Source: Nitrospirota bacterium (GTDB taxonomy: Bacteria > Nitrospirota > Thermodesulfovibrionia > SZUA-242). From it: DNA of 64,000 nt. Position 1 is the first letter of the stretch. Every line of letters begins with the position of its first letter. Shown piece after piece: positions 1-10,135 of the stretch. The position numbers and the translations under genes are program-made. The notes under the pieces were generated by a model that saw nothing but the letters and a program-made list of their open reading frames with translations, had not been told where the DNA came from and ran no database searches. Location: contig JALUUO010000068.1 in the NCBI GenBank assembly GCA_027021335.1, positions 1 to 64,000 of the forward strand, written 5' to 3'.

Positions 1-95
1 CCCGTACTACCGATACTTAAACATACCGATTGTATTAATTAGTTGGCTATATTCAAAAACGATTAAAGCAGGGTTTAAAAGGAGTGTAAGCCATC

Positions 96-1748
96 ATGAA
101 AAACGATTATAAGTCTTTTTTAAAAAAAGTTAATTTTGGAACAAAAATCATCACTGTTGTGGTGATTAGCTTTGTACTGAGCTATGTTGTAAATTTTTTC
201 TTTATAAAAAAACAGATCGAAGAGAATGCTATTAACTCTCTTATCTCAAAATCCAGAGCGATCACCATTCAGGCTGAAAATGCTAGAAATTATGTATCAC
301 AACAAAGAAAACTCAAGGTGTTTGACGAAAAAAGATTAATGAAAGAGGTAAAGAGAAAAATTGCTGGAGCTAAAACGCCTGAGGAAATAATTAAAAGAGT
401 TAGGACAACTGCTTACTACAACATAATACCTATTGTGGCAGGATGGACTGTTGGCCAGACAAATGCCGAAAAAAGTGGTTACACATTCAGAGTTACAAAA
501 ATTCAGGCAAGAAATAAAGATAACGAGGCTATCCCCATCGAAAGGGAAATGATTAAAAAAATGTCGGCATCTAACCTGGAAGAGTACTGGGTTGTAGACG
601 AAAATATAAATTCACTTCGCTATATGAGAGCTATCGTTCTCCAGAAGGAGTGCCTGGTCTGTCATGGTACGGAAAAAGATTATCCCGCAGGTAAAGGTTA
701 TGATCCACTTGGGCTCAAGATGGAAGGATGGGCTGAAGGTGAACAGCATGGAGCTTTCGAAATATTGGCAGACCTGGGACCTATGCAGGAGGTAGTGGCC
801 TCCACCTTAAACAGAACAGTTATACTTGGGGCTGTTATCCTGTCAACTCTTGTCGCCATCTTGTTTACTCTCATGAAAAAGCTTGCCATAACACCTGTAA
901 GAGATCTCAGAAAATTGCTCGATAATGTTGCTGAGGGAAACCTTAATATTCAAGGAACAACAAAAACTGAGGATGATATCGGGCAGGCTATTTTCAGTAT
1001 CAACAACATGGTCGAAAAACTCAGCAGTGTTGTAGGTCATGTAAGATCTGCAACCAATCAGGTAGTCTCTAACAGCCAGGAATTAAGCAACAGCTCCGAA
1101 ACTATGTCGCAAGGTGCAACAGAGCAGGCGGCAGCTGCCGAGGAGGCATCTGCGTCGATGGAGGAGATGACATCCAGCATAAAACAGAACGCCGATAACG
1201 CTATTCAGACCGAAAAGATAGCTGTGAAAACAGCCGTGGATGCCAGGGAAGGTGGCAAAGCCGTTTCAGAAGCTGTAAGCGCCATGAAGGATATTGCCAA
1301 CAAAATTTCGATAGTTGAAGAGATTGCCCGCCAAACAAACTTACTGGCCTTGAATGCCGCTATAGAGGCGGCACGGGCAGGTGAGCACGGCAAAGGCTTT
1401 GCCGTGGTGGCTTCTGAGGTGAGAAAACTTGCGGAACGCAGCCAGATAGCAGCATCCGAGATCAGCCAGCTATCAATATCCAGTGTAGAAGTAGCAGAAA
1501 AAGCCGGCAGTATGCTGGCAAAAATCGTTCCTGACATACAGAAAACAGCAGAATTAGTTCAGGAAATTAGCGCTGCAAGCAACGAACAGAACGCTGGGGC
1601 GGAGCAGATAAACAAGGCGATACAGCAATTGGATCAAGTTACACAGCAGAACGCATCCGCATCAGAACAAATAGCCTCTACGGCCGTAGAGTTGTCCGCT
1701 CAAGCTAAAGACCTGGAAGACACAATATCTTTTTTTAAAACCGGCTAA
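96..1748 (+). CDS. Methyl-accepting chemotaxis protein with c-type haem sensor domain
   Basis: Membrane chemoreceptor of 550 residues. Membrane segments lie at about 18-38 and 245-262, with a periplasmic sensor between them, then a HAMP linker and a long cytoplasmic signalling domain. The signalling hairpin tip ([19 protein letters not shown], about residue 410-430) is the CheA/CheW-binding region of this family. The sensor part carries a CLVCH haem-attachment motif at 186-190 and resembles the Tll0287-like (DUF3365) haem domain, so redox state or a gaseous haem ligand is the likely signal (inference). AAGGAG at 79-84 supports this ATG. No other chemotaxis genes are nearby. The next gene converges on it. 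Confidence 0.9.
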   Translation: MKNDYKSFLKKVNFGTKIITVVVISFVLSYVVNFFFIKKQIEENAINSLISKSRAITIQAENARNYVSQQRKLKVFDEKRLMKEVKRKIAGAKTPEEIIKRVRTTAYYNIIPIVAGWTVGQTNAEKSGYTFRVTKIQARNKDNEAIPIEREMIKKMSASNLEEYWVVDENINSLRYMRAIVLQKECLVCHGTEKDYPAGKGYDPLGLKMEGWAEGEQHGAFEILADLGPMQEVVASTLNRTVILGAVILSTLVAILFTLMKKLAITPVRDLRKLLDNVAEGNLNIQGTTKTEDDIGQAIFSINNMVEKLSSVVGHVRSATNQVVSNSQELSNSSETMSQGATEQAAAAEEASASMEEMTSSIKQNADNAIQTEKIAVKTAVDAREGGKAVSEAVSAMKDIANKISIVEEIARQTNLLALNAAIEAARAGEHGKGFAVVASEVRKLAERSQIAASEISQLSISSVEVAEKAGSMLAKIVPDIQKTAELVQEISAASNEQNAGAEQINKAIQQLDQVTQQNASASEQIASTAVELSAQAKDLEDTISFFKTG

Positions 1749-1811
1749 TAGACGATTGCCATAGAAAGCTTCCTCATGATCTTTTCAGCAGGCGTGGCTG
1801 GCCGGAATCTA

Positions 1812-2294
1812 TTACGAATCCGCCTGGAAAACCTCGACCGTACATATTTTACGCTTGGAAATTCCAAGAAAGGTGTAACGTTCCGGCGTATTTATAATTT
1901 CAGCTTCCTTAATACTGAGAAATAACCGATCGTCGTTAACTATGTCCATGGGCATCTCACCGTTACTCGGCACAAAAAGTCCGCCTTGAATCTCAAAATT
2001 CAGAGTTTTAACCCTGATTTTGTAGAAACTCCCAGGTATTTTATTTGCTACAATAAGGGGTGTTTCCTCAAGAACTTGAACATAATCAATATGTTCCTTA
2101 TTGATAATAAACTCTGAGTCTTTACGGATTGGTTCATAAGAACTTACGTTTTTAATTTTCAGAAAAGGTTTCTTGTCATTTAAAAGATCCGACATACGGT
2201 CCACGTTATCAGGCAGTTGAACGTGGCCTATATACTTATTGCCATCTACACTGACACGAAGCTTTATAACACGTCTTCTGTTTACAGAATCCAT
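1812..2294 (-). CDS. Small protein with a duplicated domain (DUF6812-like), last gene of the hslVU cluster
   Basis: 160 residues with no signal peptide or membrane segment. The two halves look like copies of one beta-rich unit. Both have a KLRV/KIRV strand, then a loop with LP or VP, then D..ND, F(L)xIK, and a final I.K..I..V.V strand. The pattern recalls the DUF6812 family, whose function I do not know; the match is from memory. The gene starts 49 bp after hslU on the same strand with AAGGAG in front of its ATG, so it is probably co-transcribed with hslVU. A link to proteolysis is only suggested by position. Confidence 0.7.
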   Translation of the reverse strand: MDSVNRRRVIKLRVSVDGNKYIGHVQLPDNVDRMSDLLNDKKPFLKIKNVSSYEPIRKDSEFIINKEHIDYVQVLEETPLIVANKIPGSFYKIRVKTLNFEIQGGLFVPSNGEMPMDIVNDDRLFLSIKEAEIINTPERYTFLGISKRKICTVEVFQADS

Positions 2295-2343
2295 AATACG
2301 TTTCTCCTTAAGTAGAGAGGTGATCTTGTGTACAGAATAAATT

Positions 2344-3708
2344 CTACAGAATGTACCGGCTTAAATCTTTATCTTCAACTATATCGTTTAGAACCTTTTC
2401 TACATGGGCAGCGTCTATAGAAATCTCTGTTCCAGCCATTTCCGGAGCATTGAACGAGATATCCTCAAGCAGGCGTTCCAGTACTGTCTGAAGTCTTCTG
2501 GCACCGATATTTTCGGTTTGTTCATTTACATACTCTGAAATCTGGGCAATCTTATCGATGGCATCATCCTGGAAGGAAAGGGTTACGGATTCGGTTGCCA
2601 GCAGGGCACAATACTGTTTAATTAGTGCATTTCTGGGTTCCGTTAAAATGCGTATAAACTCATTCTTACCAAGCGAATCAAGCTCTACACGTATAGGAAA
2701 ACGGCCTTGCAACTCAGGTATAAGATCCGAAGGTTTAGCCACATGGAAAGCACCTGCGGCTACAAACAGGATGTGATCCGTATGTACCGGTCCGTACTTT
2801 GTCGATACGGTAGACCCCTCAACTATAGGTAAAAGGTCCCTCTGAACGCCCTCACGCGATATATCCGGCCCATGTGACGCCTTGCCGGCAACCTTATCCA
2901 CCTCGTCAATAAAGACAATGCCAGCCTGCTCAGTCCTTGTGACGGCTTCCTGAGTGACTTTCTCAATGTCGATCATCTTGGCTGCCTCCTCCCGTGTAAG
3001 AAGACGAAGAGCCTCCGGAACCTTTACCTTGCGGTGTTTCTTTTTCTCAGGAAGCATGCTGCCAAGCATTTCTTTTAAGTTTTTCTCAAGATCTTCCATA
3101 CCCATATTGGAAACCACACCAAAAGGCATGATTTTTTCTTTTACTTTAATATCAACATAGCGGGTATCCAGTTTCCCCTGGCGCAGCAATTCCCGTAATT
3201 TTTCACGTGTTTCTACTGCTGCCGATGTTGACGTATCGCCACTTTCCAACACATCTACGGCAGAAGAAGCAGAAGGGGCTGAAGCTCTGCGTGGTTTTGG
3301 AAGCAGAAGGTCCAGAAGCCTCTCTTCCGCCTGAGCCTTAGCTTTTTCGTTAACCTGCTCAAACAACTCCGACTTTATCATATTCACCGCAAGTTCTGTG
3401 AGGTCACGAATCATTGACTCCACATCACGCCCCACGTAACCGACCTCTGTGAACTTCGATGCCTCAACCTTAATAAACGGGGCGTTTGTGAGGCGGGCCA
3501 GGCGGCGGGCTATTTCCGTCTTGCCGACGCCTGTCGGTCCGATCATAAGTATATTTTTGGGCAAAACCTCATCACGAAGCTCATCCGGCAGGCGTTTGCG
3601 TCGCCACCGGTTTCTAAGAGCAATCGCTACAGCCCTCTTGGCATCTCCCTGACCAATTATGTACTTATCAAGCTCTTCAACAATTTTTCTTGGTGTAAGA
3701 TCATCCAT
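2344..3708 (-). CDS. hslU: ATP-dependent protease ATPase subunit HslU
   Basis: AAA+ unfoldase that feeds substrates to HslV in the cytoplasm. I place the start at 3708 ([20 protein letters not shown]), the usual HslU N-terminus, with AGGAA just upstream; a longer reading frame exists but lacks a ribosome site. From this start the protein has 454 residues, Walker A GPTGVGKT at 57-64, a Walker B VFIDEVDK, the sensor region [12 protein letters not shown], and a C-terminus ending LSRYIL, the tail that docks into HslV. The insertion (I) domain is present between the Walker motifs. hslV lies 60 bp upstream. Confidence 0.97.
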   Translation of the reverse strand: MDDLTPRKIVEELDKYIIGQGDAKRAVAIALRNRWRRKRLPDELRDEVLPKNILMIGPTGVGKTEIARRLARLTNAPFIKVEASKFTEVGYVGRDVESMIRDLTELAVNMIKSELFEQVNEKAKAQAEERLLDLLLPKPRRASAPSASSAVDVLESGDTSTSAAVETREKLRELLRQGKLDTRYVDIKVKEKIMPFGVVSNMGMEDLEKNLKEMLGSMLPEKKKHRKVKVPEALRLLTREEAAKMIDIEKVTQEAVTRTEQAGIVFIDEVDKVAGKASHGPDISREGVQRDLLPIVEGSTVSTKYGPVHTDHILFVAAGAFHVAKPSDLIPELQGRFPIRVELDSLGKNEFIRILTEPRNALIKQYCALLATESVTLSFQDDAIDKIAQISEYVNEQTENIGARRLQTVLERLLEDISFNAPEMAGTEISIDAAHVEKVLNDIVEDKDLSRYIL

Positions 3709-3768
3709 CAAACAGTTTCCTTTCATCCATATTGACAATTAGGCAAGCCACAGGGTACTTGTGACCTC

Positions 3769-4296
3769 CTACAACTCCTCCACATGTATTTGTGTATTTG
3801 TATAAATACATATATCAGCCGCTATCCGCAACGACTCTTTCACCATGCCGGCGGCATCAAGGCCGGAATGCAAAAACAAGGCCTTTGCCGCAGCCTGGGC
3901 ATAGGCTCCTCCTGAGCCGATGGCCGCTATGCCGTCCTCAGGCCCGATAACATCGCCTGTACCTGATATGATAAGAGTATTTTCCTTGTCGGCAACAATC
4001 AACAGAGCTTCAAGCCGCCGGAGCATTCTGTCTGTGCGCCAATCCTTTGCCAGCTCCACAGCAGCCCTCATAAGATTGCCGTGATAACTTTCAAGCTTGG
4101 CCTCAAACTTCTCAAACAGGGTAAATGCATCGGCTGTAGCTCCGGCAAAGCCGGCCAGTACTTTGTCGTTATACATTCGGCGTACTTTTCTTGCATTATG
4201 CTTCATCACGGTTTGTCCAAGAGTTACCTGACCGTCACCGCCCAAAGCTACCTTGTCACCGCGTCGAACACTTATTACGGTAGTTGCATGAAACAT
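3769..4296 (-). CDS. hslV: ATP-dependent protease proteolytic subunit HslV
   Basis: Threonine peptidase of the proteasome-like HslVU complex, 175 residues. The predicted chain begins [20 protein letters not shown]. In this family a short propeptide is removed so that the Thr after it becomes the nucleophile, here Thr5, with Lys at the expected [13 protein letters not shown] position. The length is normal for the family. The gene sits between xerC (26 bp upstream) and hslU, as in many bacteria, with AGGAGG upstream of its ATG. Confidence 0.97.
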   Translation of the reverse strand: MFHATTVISVRRGDKVALGGDGQVTLGQTVMKHNARKVRRMYNDKVLAGFAGATADAFTLFEKFEAKLESYHGNLMRAAVELAKDWRTDRMLRRLEALLIVADKENTLIISGTGDVIGPEDGIAAIGSGGAYAQAAAKALFLHSGLDAAGMVKESLRIAADICIYTNTQIHVEEL

Positions 4297-4322
4297 AAAC
4301 CTAGTTCCTCCTTATAATGTGC

Positions 4323-5198
4323 TCATTCTTTTGATGCCCGTGGATGCGCCCGGTCGTAAACATCCATCAAATGCGCAACATCCAGATGCGTATACACCTG
4401 AGTGGATGAAAGCGATGCGTGTCCCAGCAACTCCTGAATAACCCTAAGATCGGCTCCTGACTGAAGCATGTGTGAAGCAAAGCTATGCCTAAGCATGTGT
4501 GGTCCAAGCCCGGCTTTGAGCAATACTTTACGACCATACTTTACAACTATACGCCTAATGCCGCGATCGCTGAACCTGGTTCCACGGTTGTTTAAAAAAA
4601 GCGCACTATTGACCATCTTACTTTTCTGATTTCGAAGTCGGATATATAACTTAAGGCTTTTTTGGGCCTTTTCCCCCACCGGTAGAATTCTCTCCTTACG
4701 TCCCTTGCCCAACACCCTTACCATGCATTCAGTTAAATTGAGATCCTCCATATTCAGAGCCGACATCTCGGCTACTCTGAGGCCGGAAGAATAAAACAAC
4801 TCCAGTATCGCCTTATCGCGCCTGCACAGAAAGTCATCTCCTTCCGGGGCCTCCATAAGACTGAACACCTCGTCTACTGTAAGCAATCCTGGAAGCGACT
4901 TAGGCACCTTAGGGGACGCCGTAAGCCGTGCCGGGTTTTTCTTTACAACTCCCTCCCTGTGGAGATAACCGTAGAATGAACGAACTGCTGAAAGCTTTCT
5001 AGCAATAGAGGTTCTGCTCAACTCCCGCCTGTTTAGGAACGCCAGGTAGCCACGAATATCTATGTGATCACAAGTATCCGGTTTTTTCTTCACTACCTGA
5101 AAAAATTCTTCCAGGTCGGTCATATAGGCCCGTAGTGTATGCTCAGAAACATTTCTCTCGGACTTCAAGTATTTAATAAACAAAGCATAGTGATTCAT
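4323..5198 (-). CDS. xerC: Tyrosine recombinase XerC-like
   Basis: Site-specific recombinase of 291 residues. It has an N-terminal SAM-like DNA-binding domain (about 1-90) and a C-terminal catalytic domain with the expected residues: Arg in SSGLRVAEMS, Lys in GKGRKERILP, HxxR in HMLRHSFASHM, His in LLGHASLSSTQ and Tyr in VYTH. XerC/XerD resolve chromosome dimers at dif. The trmFO-xerC-hslV-hslU order supports xerC rather than a phage integrase. A second Xer protein is at 35635-36501 and could be the XerD partner. I saw no dif site. Confidence 0.88.
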   Translation of the reverse strand: MNHYALFIKYLKSERNVSEHTLRAYMTDLEEFFQVVKKKPDTCDHIDIRGYLAFLNRRELSRTSIARKLSAVRSFYGYLHREGVVKKNPARLTASPKVPKSLPGLLTVDEVFSLMEAPEGDDFLCRRDKAILELFYSSGLRVAEMSALNMEDLNLTECMVRVLGKGRKERILPVGEKAQKSLKLYIRLRNQKSKMVNSALFLNNRGTRFSDRGIRRIVVKYGRKVLLKAGLGPHMLRHSFASHMLQSGADLRVIQELLGHASLSSTQVYTHLDVAHLMDVYDRAHPRASKE

Positions 5199-5301
5199 GG
5201 CCTGTTTTACTATCGTAAGCTTACGGTAATTTAATCAGTCCTGACAGGTCTGATAAGTCTTGCTTATTAATATAACCAATAAAACCAAATAGAACCAGAA
5301 A

Positions 5302-6603
5302 TTAAAGAGCTGCAAGAAACGCCTCCCAGGCTTTTAAGGCACGAGCCGAGATGCATTCGTAGCGTTCTTTTTTGTTTCGTATTTTTCTCTCAAAAGCAGG
5401 CAACAGGCCGAAATTGATGTTAGACGGCTGAAACCTTTCAGGTTTCGAAGCCGTAATATGCCCCACAAGTCCGCCATGAGCGGTTTCTTCTGGTGGAATT
5501 ACCGGTGCTTCGCCCCTTAACAACCTTGCTGAGTTCACCCCTGCAAGCCAACCCATGGCAGTGGATTCCACATACCCTTCTACTCCTGAAATCTGTCCGG
5601 CTAGTATTATATCGGGCCTGGCGCGAAACCGGAGCGTATTATCCAGAAGTTCGGGTGAACAAAGATATGTATTCCTGTGCAGGCTGCCGAAACGCAGGAA
5701 CTCTGCCTGCTCAAGCCCTGGAATCATCCGGAATACTCTTACCTGCTCCGCCTGCTTAAGCTTTGTTTGAAATCCAACCATGTTGTAAGCTGTTTTGTGC
5801 CGATTTTCCGTCCGCAACTGAACCACAGCATACGGCTCTCTACCGGTTTTCGGATCCGAAAGGCCAACCGGTTTCATAGGCCCGAAGCATAGGGTCTTCC
5901 TGCCGCGGGCGGCCAGCACCTCGATTGGCATACAGCCTTCAAAAACCTTTTCCTCTTCAAATAAATGGGTTGCGGTTTTTTCTGCAGTTGTAAGCGCATC
6001 ATAAAATCTGTCGTACTCCTCGCGCTGCATCGGGCAATTCACATAGTCATCACCACGGCCGTACCTGGAAGCTTTGTAAACACGGGACCAGTTTATACTT
6101 TCCGCATCCAAAATAGGAGCTATTGCATCGTAGAAATATAGCTGGCCAGCACCTGTAAGTTCTTGAATAGAGGCGGTCATGGAACTCGATGTAAGAGGAC
6201 CGGAGGCAAGCACAGTAAGACCGTCATCAGGAAGACCGGTCACCTCTTGCCTTATCACTTCCACGAGCGGCTCATTTTCCAGGCGGCGGGTTATAAAATC
6301 TGCAAACATAAGCCTGTCCACAGCCAAGGCTCCTCCGGCCGGTACTCTGGTCTCATCCGCAGCCTGCATAATCAGGGAACCCGCTCTTCGTAACTCTTCC
6401 TTTAAAAGGCCGACTGCATTATGGATGGAGTCCGAACGAAGAGAGTTTGAACAGACAAGTTCGGCCAAACGGTCGGTCTTATGAGCAGGAGTATGTGTTA
6501 CAGGCCGCATTTCGTAAAGCCGTACATGCACTCCACGCCTGGCCGCTTGCCATGCTGCCTCAGAACCAGCCAGTCCGCCGCCGATAACAGTTAGATTATA
6601 CAT
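5302..6603 (-). CDS. trmFO: Methylenetetrahydrofolate--tRNA-(uracil-5-)-methyltransferase TrmFO
   Basis: Flavoenzyme that makes 5-methyluridine-54 in the tRNA T-loop using methylenetetrahydrofolate. The 433-residue protein starts with a dinucleotide-binding motif [17 protein letters not shown], followed by the family signature LYEMRP and [14 protein letters not shown]. The C-terminal part contains [16 protein letters not shown] and the conserved NINFGLLP. Length and motifs are standard. It starts just downstream of the acs terminator and heads the xerC-hslVU gene group. Its folate use fits a cell with active one-carbon metabolism. Confidence 0.96.
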   Translation of the reverse strand: MYNLTVIGGGLAGSEAAWQAARRGVHVRLYEMRPVTHTPAHKTDRLAELVCSNSLRSDSIHNAVGLLKEELRRAGSLIMQAADETRVPAGGALAVDRLMFADFITRRLENEPLVEVIRQEVTGLPDDGLTVLASGPLTSSSMTASIQELTGAGQLYFYDAIAPILDAESINWSRVYKASRYGRGDDYVNCPMQREEYDRFYDALTTAEKTATHLFEEEKVFEGCMPIEVLAARGRKTLCFGPMKPVGLSDPKTGREPYAVVQLRTENRHKTAYNMVGFQTKLKQAEQVRVFRMIPGLEQAEFLRFGSLHRNTYLCSPELLDNTLRFRARPDIILAGQISGVEGYVESTAMGWLAGVNSARLLRGEAPVIPPEETAHGGLVGHITASKPERFQPSNINFGLLPAFERKIRNKKERYECISARALKAWEAFLAAL

Positions 6604-6611
6604 TCAATTAC

Positions 6612-6647
6612 AAAAAACAAGGCACGGACAATTAACGCCCGTGCCTT
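6612..6647 (-). terminator. Rho-independent terminator after acsC
   Basis: A 9-bp perfect stem (AAGGCACGG at 6619-6627 paired with CCGTGCCTT at 6639-6647, 11-nt loop) is followed on the minus strand by a T run (AAAAAA at 6612-6617 on the plus strand). It lies 42 bp past the acsC stop and directly before trmFO, separating the acs operon from the trmFO-hslVU group. Confidence 0.85.
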
Positions 6648-6688
6648 ACATAAAACTTCAGTTTGGAAATTGACCTGATCCGTCCGGC

Positions 6689-8032
6689 TTAGGCCGTCTT
6701 GTTTTTAAGAAATGCAGGAAGACCGTTTGCTTCTCTTGGACCCACCGTAATTTTCCATCCTGGAAGCTTGTCTTCAAGCGCGCCGCTAAGAATTGCCACC
6801 TGTCCCGGAATAACCAGTTCTTTATGGGAAACAGCGTTGAAGTCTTCAGTTTCATTAATAAACTGCGCAATTTTATTGGCGGTGAATTTCCCGGCAGCCC
6901 ATGCGGTAAGAACCGACAATCCTTCACAGTCCATAACTGCAAGCCTGGTCGGCACCTTGGAATTCTCTACTTCGCCGGCCACTATAAAATAGGTTAATGA
7001 AAAATTGGTTGTAATCAAAAGTGGCGCATCCGCTGCCGGATCACTTATTTCATAAACTTTCTGAGGTACCTGCATCGGCACCTGAGGATCTGTATAAATG
7101 TTTTGGCGTAAAGTAAAAAGCGCAAGGTTTTTCCAGCGCTCTATATGGTTCAATAGTATTATAGATGCATACTTTGCAATCGCGACAGCGGCAACGTTGG
7201 CCTCTACCATGGTATCATCGCGCATGCAATTATTAATCACAGGATAACCCAACTCTTTTACCCCTTTCTTTATTGCCGAGCGACGGATCTGAGTATTATG
7301 CTCTATAATATCTTTAGCCGTTTTTGCTCCGGTATCAATTACAATATCATCGACACCAGCCTCCTTGGCCTTTCTGGTAAGATCCATAACCGCCTCAATT
7401 CCATCCGCACTAACACCGAGTATTAACTTGTGCTCTTTAGCCAGGGCAACCATCGCATCCAGGTTTCCCTCATCAGCACCATATATCATGGGTTTTCTGG
7501 CGGCAACAACCTTAACGGCCGCTTCAACCGCCTGAGGGTCGGTACAATTGAGAATAATAGCAGCTTCAGGAGCCTTATCAGCCACAAGTTTTACGGCATC
7601 TGCATATTTACCTGCGTCACCTGATGCAAACTCCACCGAGACGGCATCAACACGAAGTTTCTGCCCCACACGGTCTATTTCTGAAGCCGCAACTTCAACG
7701 GCTCTTGCAGCAAGATCATCATCAGATAACGTATCAGAAAGATTTAACGCTATAGCACAAGGATTTACGAATTTTTTTTCATGCCGGAACATTACGTTCT
7801 CTTCGCCCATTTTTACGGATTTGTCACCTGTTCCAAGCATGATTCCACGAACAGGCGGCGCCGAAGCATCGCCAAGAGTTGCCTTGGCTTCTTCGGAAAC
7901 ATCCGGACACGCGCTTATCTCCGCTTGTCTCTGTGCAAGTTTCATTGCAAAAGCCAGGCAGGTTGGAAAACCACACTTCTTACAATTTGTTTTTGGAAGA
8001 AGTTTGAATATTTGAACTCCAGTTAATGCCAT
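6689..8032 (-). CDS. acsC: CO dehydrogenase/acetyl-CoA synthase corrinoid iron-sulfur protein, large (gamma) subunit
   Basis: Large subunit of the corrinoid/Fe-S protein that carries the methyl group from methyl-tetrahydrofolate to acetyl-CoA synthase in the Wood-Ljungdahl pathway. The 447-residue chain opens with the [4Fe-4S] motif C17-x2-C20-x4-C25-x16-C42, continues with a TIM-barrel domain, and ends with the corrinoid-binding domain (about 320-447). It follows acsD by 12 bp and is the last gene before a strong terminator. No acsA or acsB (the CODH and ACS catalytic subunits) is in the window. Confidence 0.95.
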   Translation of the reverse strand: MALTGVQIFKLLPKTNCKKCGFPTCLAFAMKLAQRQAEISACPDVSEEAKATLGDASAPPVRGIMLGTGDKSVKMGEENVMFRHEKKFVNPCAIALNLSDTLSDDDLAARAVEVAASEIDRVGQKLRVDAVSVEFASGDAGKYADAVKLVADKAPEAAIILNCTDPQAVEAAVKVVAARKPMIYGADEGNLDAMVALAKEHKLILGVSADGIEAVMDLTRKAKEAGVDDIVIDTGAKTAKDIIEHNTQIRRSAIKKGVKELGYPVINNCMRDDTMVEANVAAVAIAKYASIILLNHIERWKNLALFTLRQNIYTDPQVPMQVPQKVYEISDPAADAPLLITTNFSLTYFIVAGEVENSKVPTRLAVMDCEGLSVLTAWAAGKFTANKIAQFINETEDFNAVSHKELVIPGQVAILSGALEDKLPGWKITVGPREANGLPAFLKNKTA

Positions 8033-8044
8033 ATCAGTTCCCTC

Positions 8045-8986
8045 CTAGGTAAGCTCATCAAGGGTTTTGTTTACCCCTTCCACCGCCTTAGGGTGGCGCA
8101 TTATAAGTAGGTTGACTCCAGCCACCATAAGAGACGTGGCTGTTATGGATTCCCACGCAATACCGCGTTCTTCGATCGCCCCCCACTCCGGAAGATCCGT
8201 CTCAGGTGCCATTACTTCCTTTATCTTCCAGACGTACATTCCTACATCACCTACAATTGGTGGTTGCATTGTCGTATCGTTTTGTGCAAGCGCTGCCAGG
8301 CGAATTCGTTCCATAACCGAATAAGTATACTCCAAGCCGTAACCAAGAGCCGAGCACATGGGATCGGTTAGAACCCTGTCTGAGCTAAACCCCATCTGGC
8401 CTATAAGAATGTTAAGCTGCTTTGCCAGGTTTATATCCAATTCGCTCATTGCTATCAACTTGTGATTATTCGCAAGAGCTGCAGCCACGATAGTTTTATA
8501 GTTAGCCTCTTGCGCTTTGCCTATAACACAATTCTTTCCAGAGGCCGCCTCAGCCGCTGCCACAAGAACCTGGGAGTCCTTTTCAACATGGTTTGAACCA
8601 AGAATTATAAGCGGAACATCCACCGCATCCAGCACAGCTTTTACCGTACCGACCGCATCCTCGACGCTACGGTTTTCGCGATCAGGGTGTGTACCTACCA
8701 ACCTTAGGGCAACTGCCTTGGCTCCCAGATCATTCTGACAGTACTTAGCCCATCCGGCAGGATCATCCGAAACCGATGAGTACTGTTTTTTAACCTCGTC
8801 AGGCCAGTCAGACGGCGGAACATCCTGGATCTCAAGAGCGATCAACGGCCTCGTAGAGCCTTCGCCCTCGAACGAATGAAACGGAAGTGCGCTGCCTCCG
8901 CCCACAACCGCAGCCTTGTCTCCAGCTCCGAGTGTCATCTCGAGAACTTTCCCACTAAAGTTTTCTTTTGGAATAACGTAAGCCAT
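8045..8986 (-). CDS. acsD: CO dehydrogenase/acetyl-CoA synthase corrinoid iron-sulfur protein, small (delta) subunit
   Basis: Small subunit of the corrinoid/Fe-S protein. The 313-residue chain is a TIM-barrel protein with family features such as LGAGDKAAVVGGGSALPFHS near the N-terminus, ALEIQDVPPSDWP, and DPMCSALGYGLEYTYSVMERIR. It has no metal cluster of its own in this family. It partners with AcsC for cobamide binding. It sits between acsE (19 bp upstream) and acsC on one transcript. Confidence 0.95.
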   Translation of the reverse strand: MAYVIPKENFSGKVLEMTLGAGDKAAVVGGGSALPFHSFEGEGSTRPLIALEIQDVPPSDWPDEVKKQYSSVSDDPAGWAKYCQNDLGAKAVALRLVGTHPDRENRSVEDAVGTVKAVLDAVDVPLIILGSNHVEKDSQVLVAAAEAASGKNCVIGKAQEANYKTIVAAALANNHKLIAMSELDINLAKQLNILIGQMGFSSDRVLTDPMCSALGYGLEYTYSVMERIRLAALAQNDTTMQPPIVGDVGMYVWKIKEVMAPETDLPEWGAIEERGIAWESITATSLMVAGVNLLIMRHPKAVEGVNKTLDELT

Positions 8987-9005
8987 ATCTCTAGAAATCC
9001 CTCCT

Positions 9006-9794
9006 TTACATCTCCAGATAGGAATGTGCGTAAAGTGTTTTATTCATTATAATATCAGTGGTTTTCATAGCGGTCATAACCTCTTTTTCGAGCGGATCGG
9101 CAATTGCAGCAGAAAGCCCTGCATAGATCAGAAATGACAGAAAATAACTGTTCAGTATCGGCCTTATATGCTTTGGACATCCGTTTGATATATTGCTGAG
9201 ACCAACCACCGTCTTCATAGGTGGATCGTTTAAGTCCTGAAACATCTTGATTGTTTCTATAACCTTTATTGCCTGATCCTGTGTTGTCGCTATCTGCAGC
9301 ACAAGCGGATCAAGGAATATATTCTCCATCGGGACACCATACTCCATACCCCTTGCCATTATCTCGGCAGCAATACCGGCCCTTTCCTCGGCATCAGCCG
9401 GAAGACCGCCCTTGCCCACTGTAAGACCGATCACCTGGCAGTTATACTTTGCCGCAAGCTCAAGCACCGGAAATCTTTCCGGGTCGTTCGAAGTGGAGTT
9501 AAGAAGAGGCGCCCCCCACTCATTATTGTGGACTTTAAGCCCGGCCTCAAGAGCACTAATGTTTGTAGTGTCTAGACAGACAGGAGCCGGAACTTTCTCT
9601 TGAATGGTTGTTATCATCCACTCCATAAGTCCTTCTCCATTGTCCTCGGCAGGCCCGATATTGGCATCTATCATGCCGGCACCGGCTTTCCATTGGGATT
9701 CAGCTATCTCCTGAATAGGGTTCTTATCCCTGTTCATCATAGCTTCACGAACTCGCTTGGCGATAATGCTTAGTTTTTCACCTATAATCAGCAT
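9006..9794 (-). CDS. acsE: 5-methyltetrahydrofolate:corrinoid/iron-sulfur protein methyltransferase
   Basis: Transfers the methyl group of methyl-tetrahydrofolate to the cobalt of the AcsCD corrinoid protein. The 262-residue pterin-binding TIM barrel starts LIIGEKLS and has the conserved MIDANIGPAED, CLDTTN, LLNSTSNDPERFP, PLVLQIATTQDQAI and VGLSNISNGCP segments. Length matches the AcsE family. GGAGAGGAA precedes the ATG. It is the first gene of the acsE-acsD-acsC operon; upstream is a 340-bp divergent intergenic region. Confidence 0.95.
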   Translation of the reverse strand: MLIIGEKLSIIAKRVREAMMNRDKNPIQEIAESQWKAGAGMIDANIGPAEDNGEGLMEWMITTIQEKVPAPVCLDTTNISALEAGLKVHNNEWGAPLLNSTSNDPERFPVLELAAKYNCQVIGLTVGKGGLPADAEERAGIAAEIMARGMEYGVPMENIFLDPLVLQIATTQDQAIKVIETIKMFQDLNDPPMKTVVGLSNISNGCPKHIRPILNSYFLSFLIYAGLSAAIADPLEKEVMTAMKTTDIIMNKTLYAHSYLEM

Positions 9795-10009
9795 CTTTAA
9801 AATTCCTCTCCTTTCTTTCTAATATTATATGGTAAGGTAATTCGGCACATCACCACTCCACTACCGCCGAACTTATTGCTGTAAAAGCAAATTCAGATAT
9901 ATTAGCATAACAGATATTATTAGGTAAAGAGTTTTGCAGAGCCCTACTACTACATTACTAAAACACTATAAACAATTAAGGAATGACCGGTTAACCGCTC
10001 AGTTTGGGT

Positions 10010-10039
10010 TTGACAAAAGCCTGCTAATGGTGCTATTTT
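10010..10039 (+). promoter_or_regulatory. Possible sigma-70 promoter in the 9795-10135 intergenic region
   Basis: TTGACA (10010-10015) and TATTTT (10034-10039) are 18 bp apart and point to the exported metal-binding protein at 10136. The rest of the 340-bp region between divergent acsE and that gene is AT-rich. I found no ORF, RNA gene or convincing riboswitch in it, nor a clear acsE promoter. Confidence 0.4.
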
Positions 10040-10135
10040 GCATAGAACCTTTAATATTATTGTGCAATAGAGTACAAAAAAACCTGTGAAAAATATTTAA
10101 AATATTTTTTTAAAGTATTTTTGGAGGCAGAAAAC

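Noticed and set aside
2344-3738. HslU start at 3738
   Set aside because: The extra ten residues are not conserved and lack a ribosome site. [10 protein letters not shown] at 3708 has AGGAA upstream and the family N-terminus.
10022-10048. TGGTGCTATTTTGCA upstream of the exported metal-binding protein as a third -24/-12 promoter
   Set aside because: Only 9 bp separate GG and GC, and the flanks do not match the two sigma-54 promoters of the accessory region.
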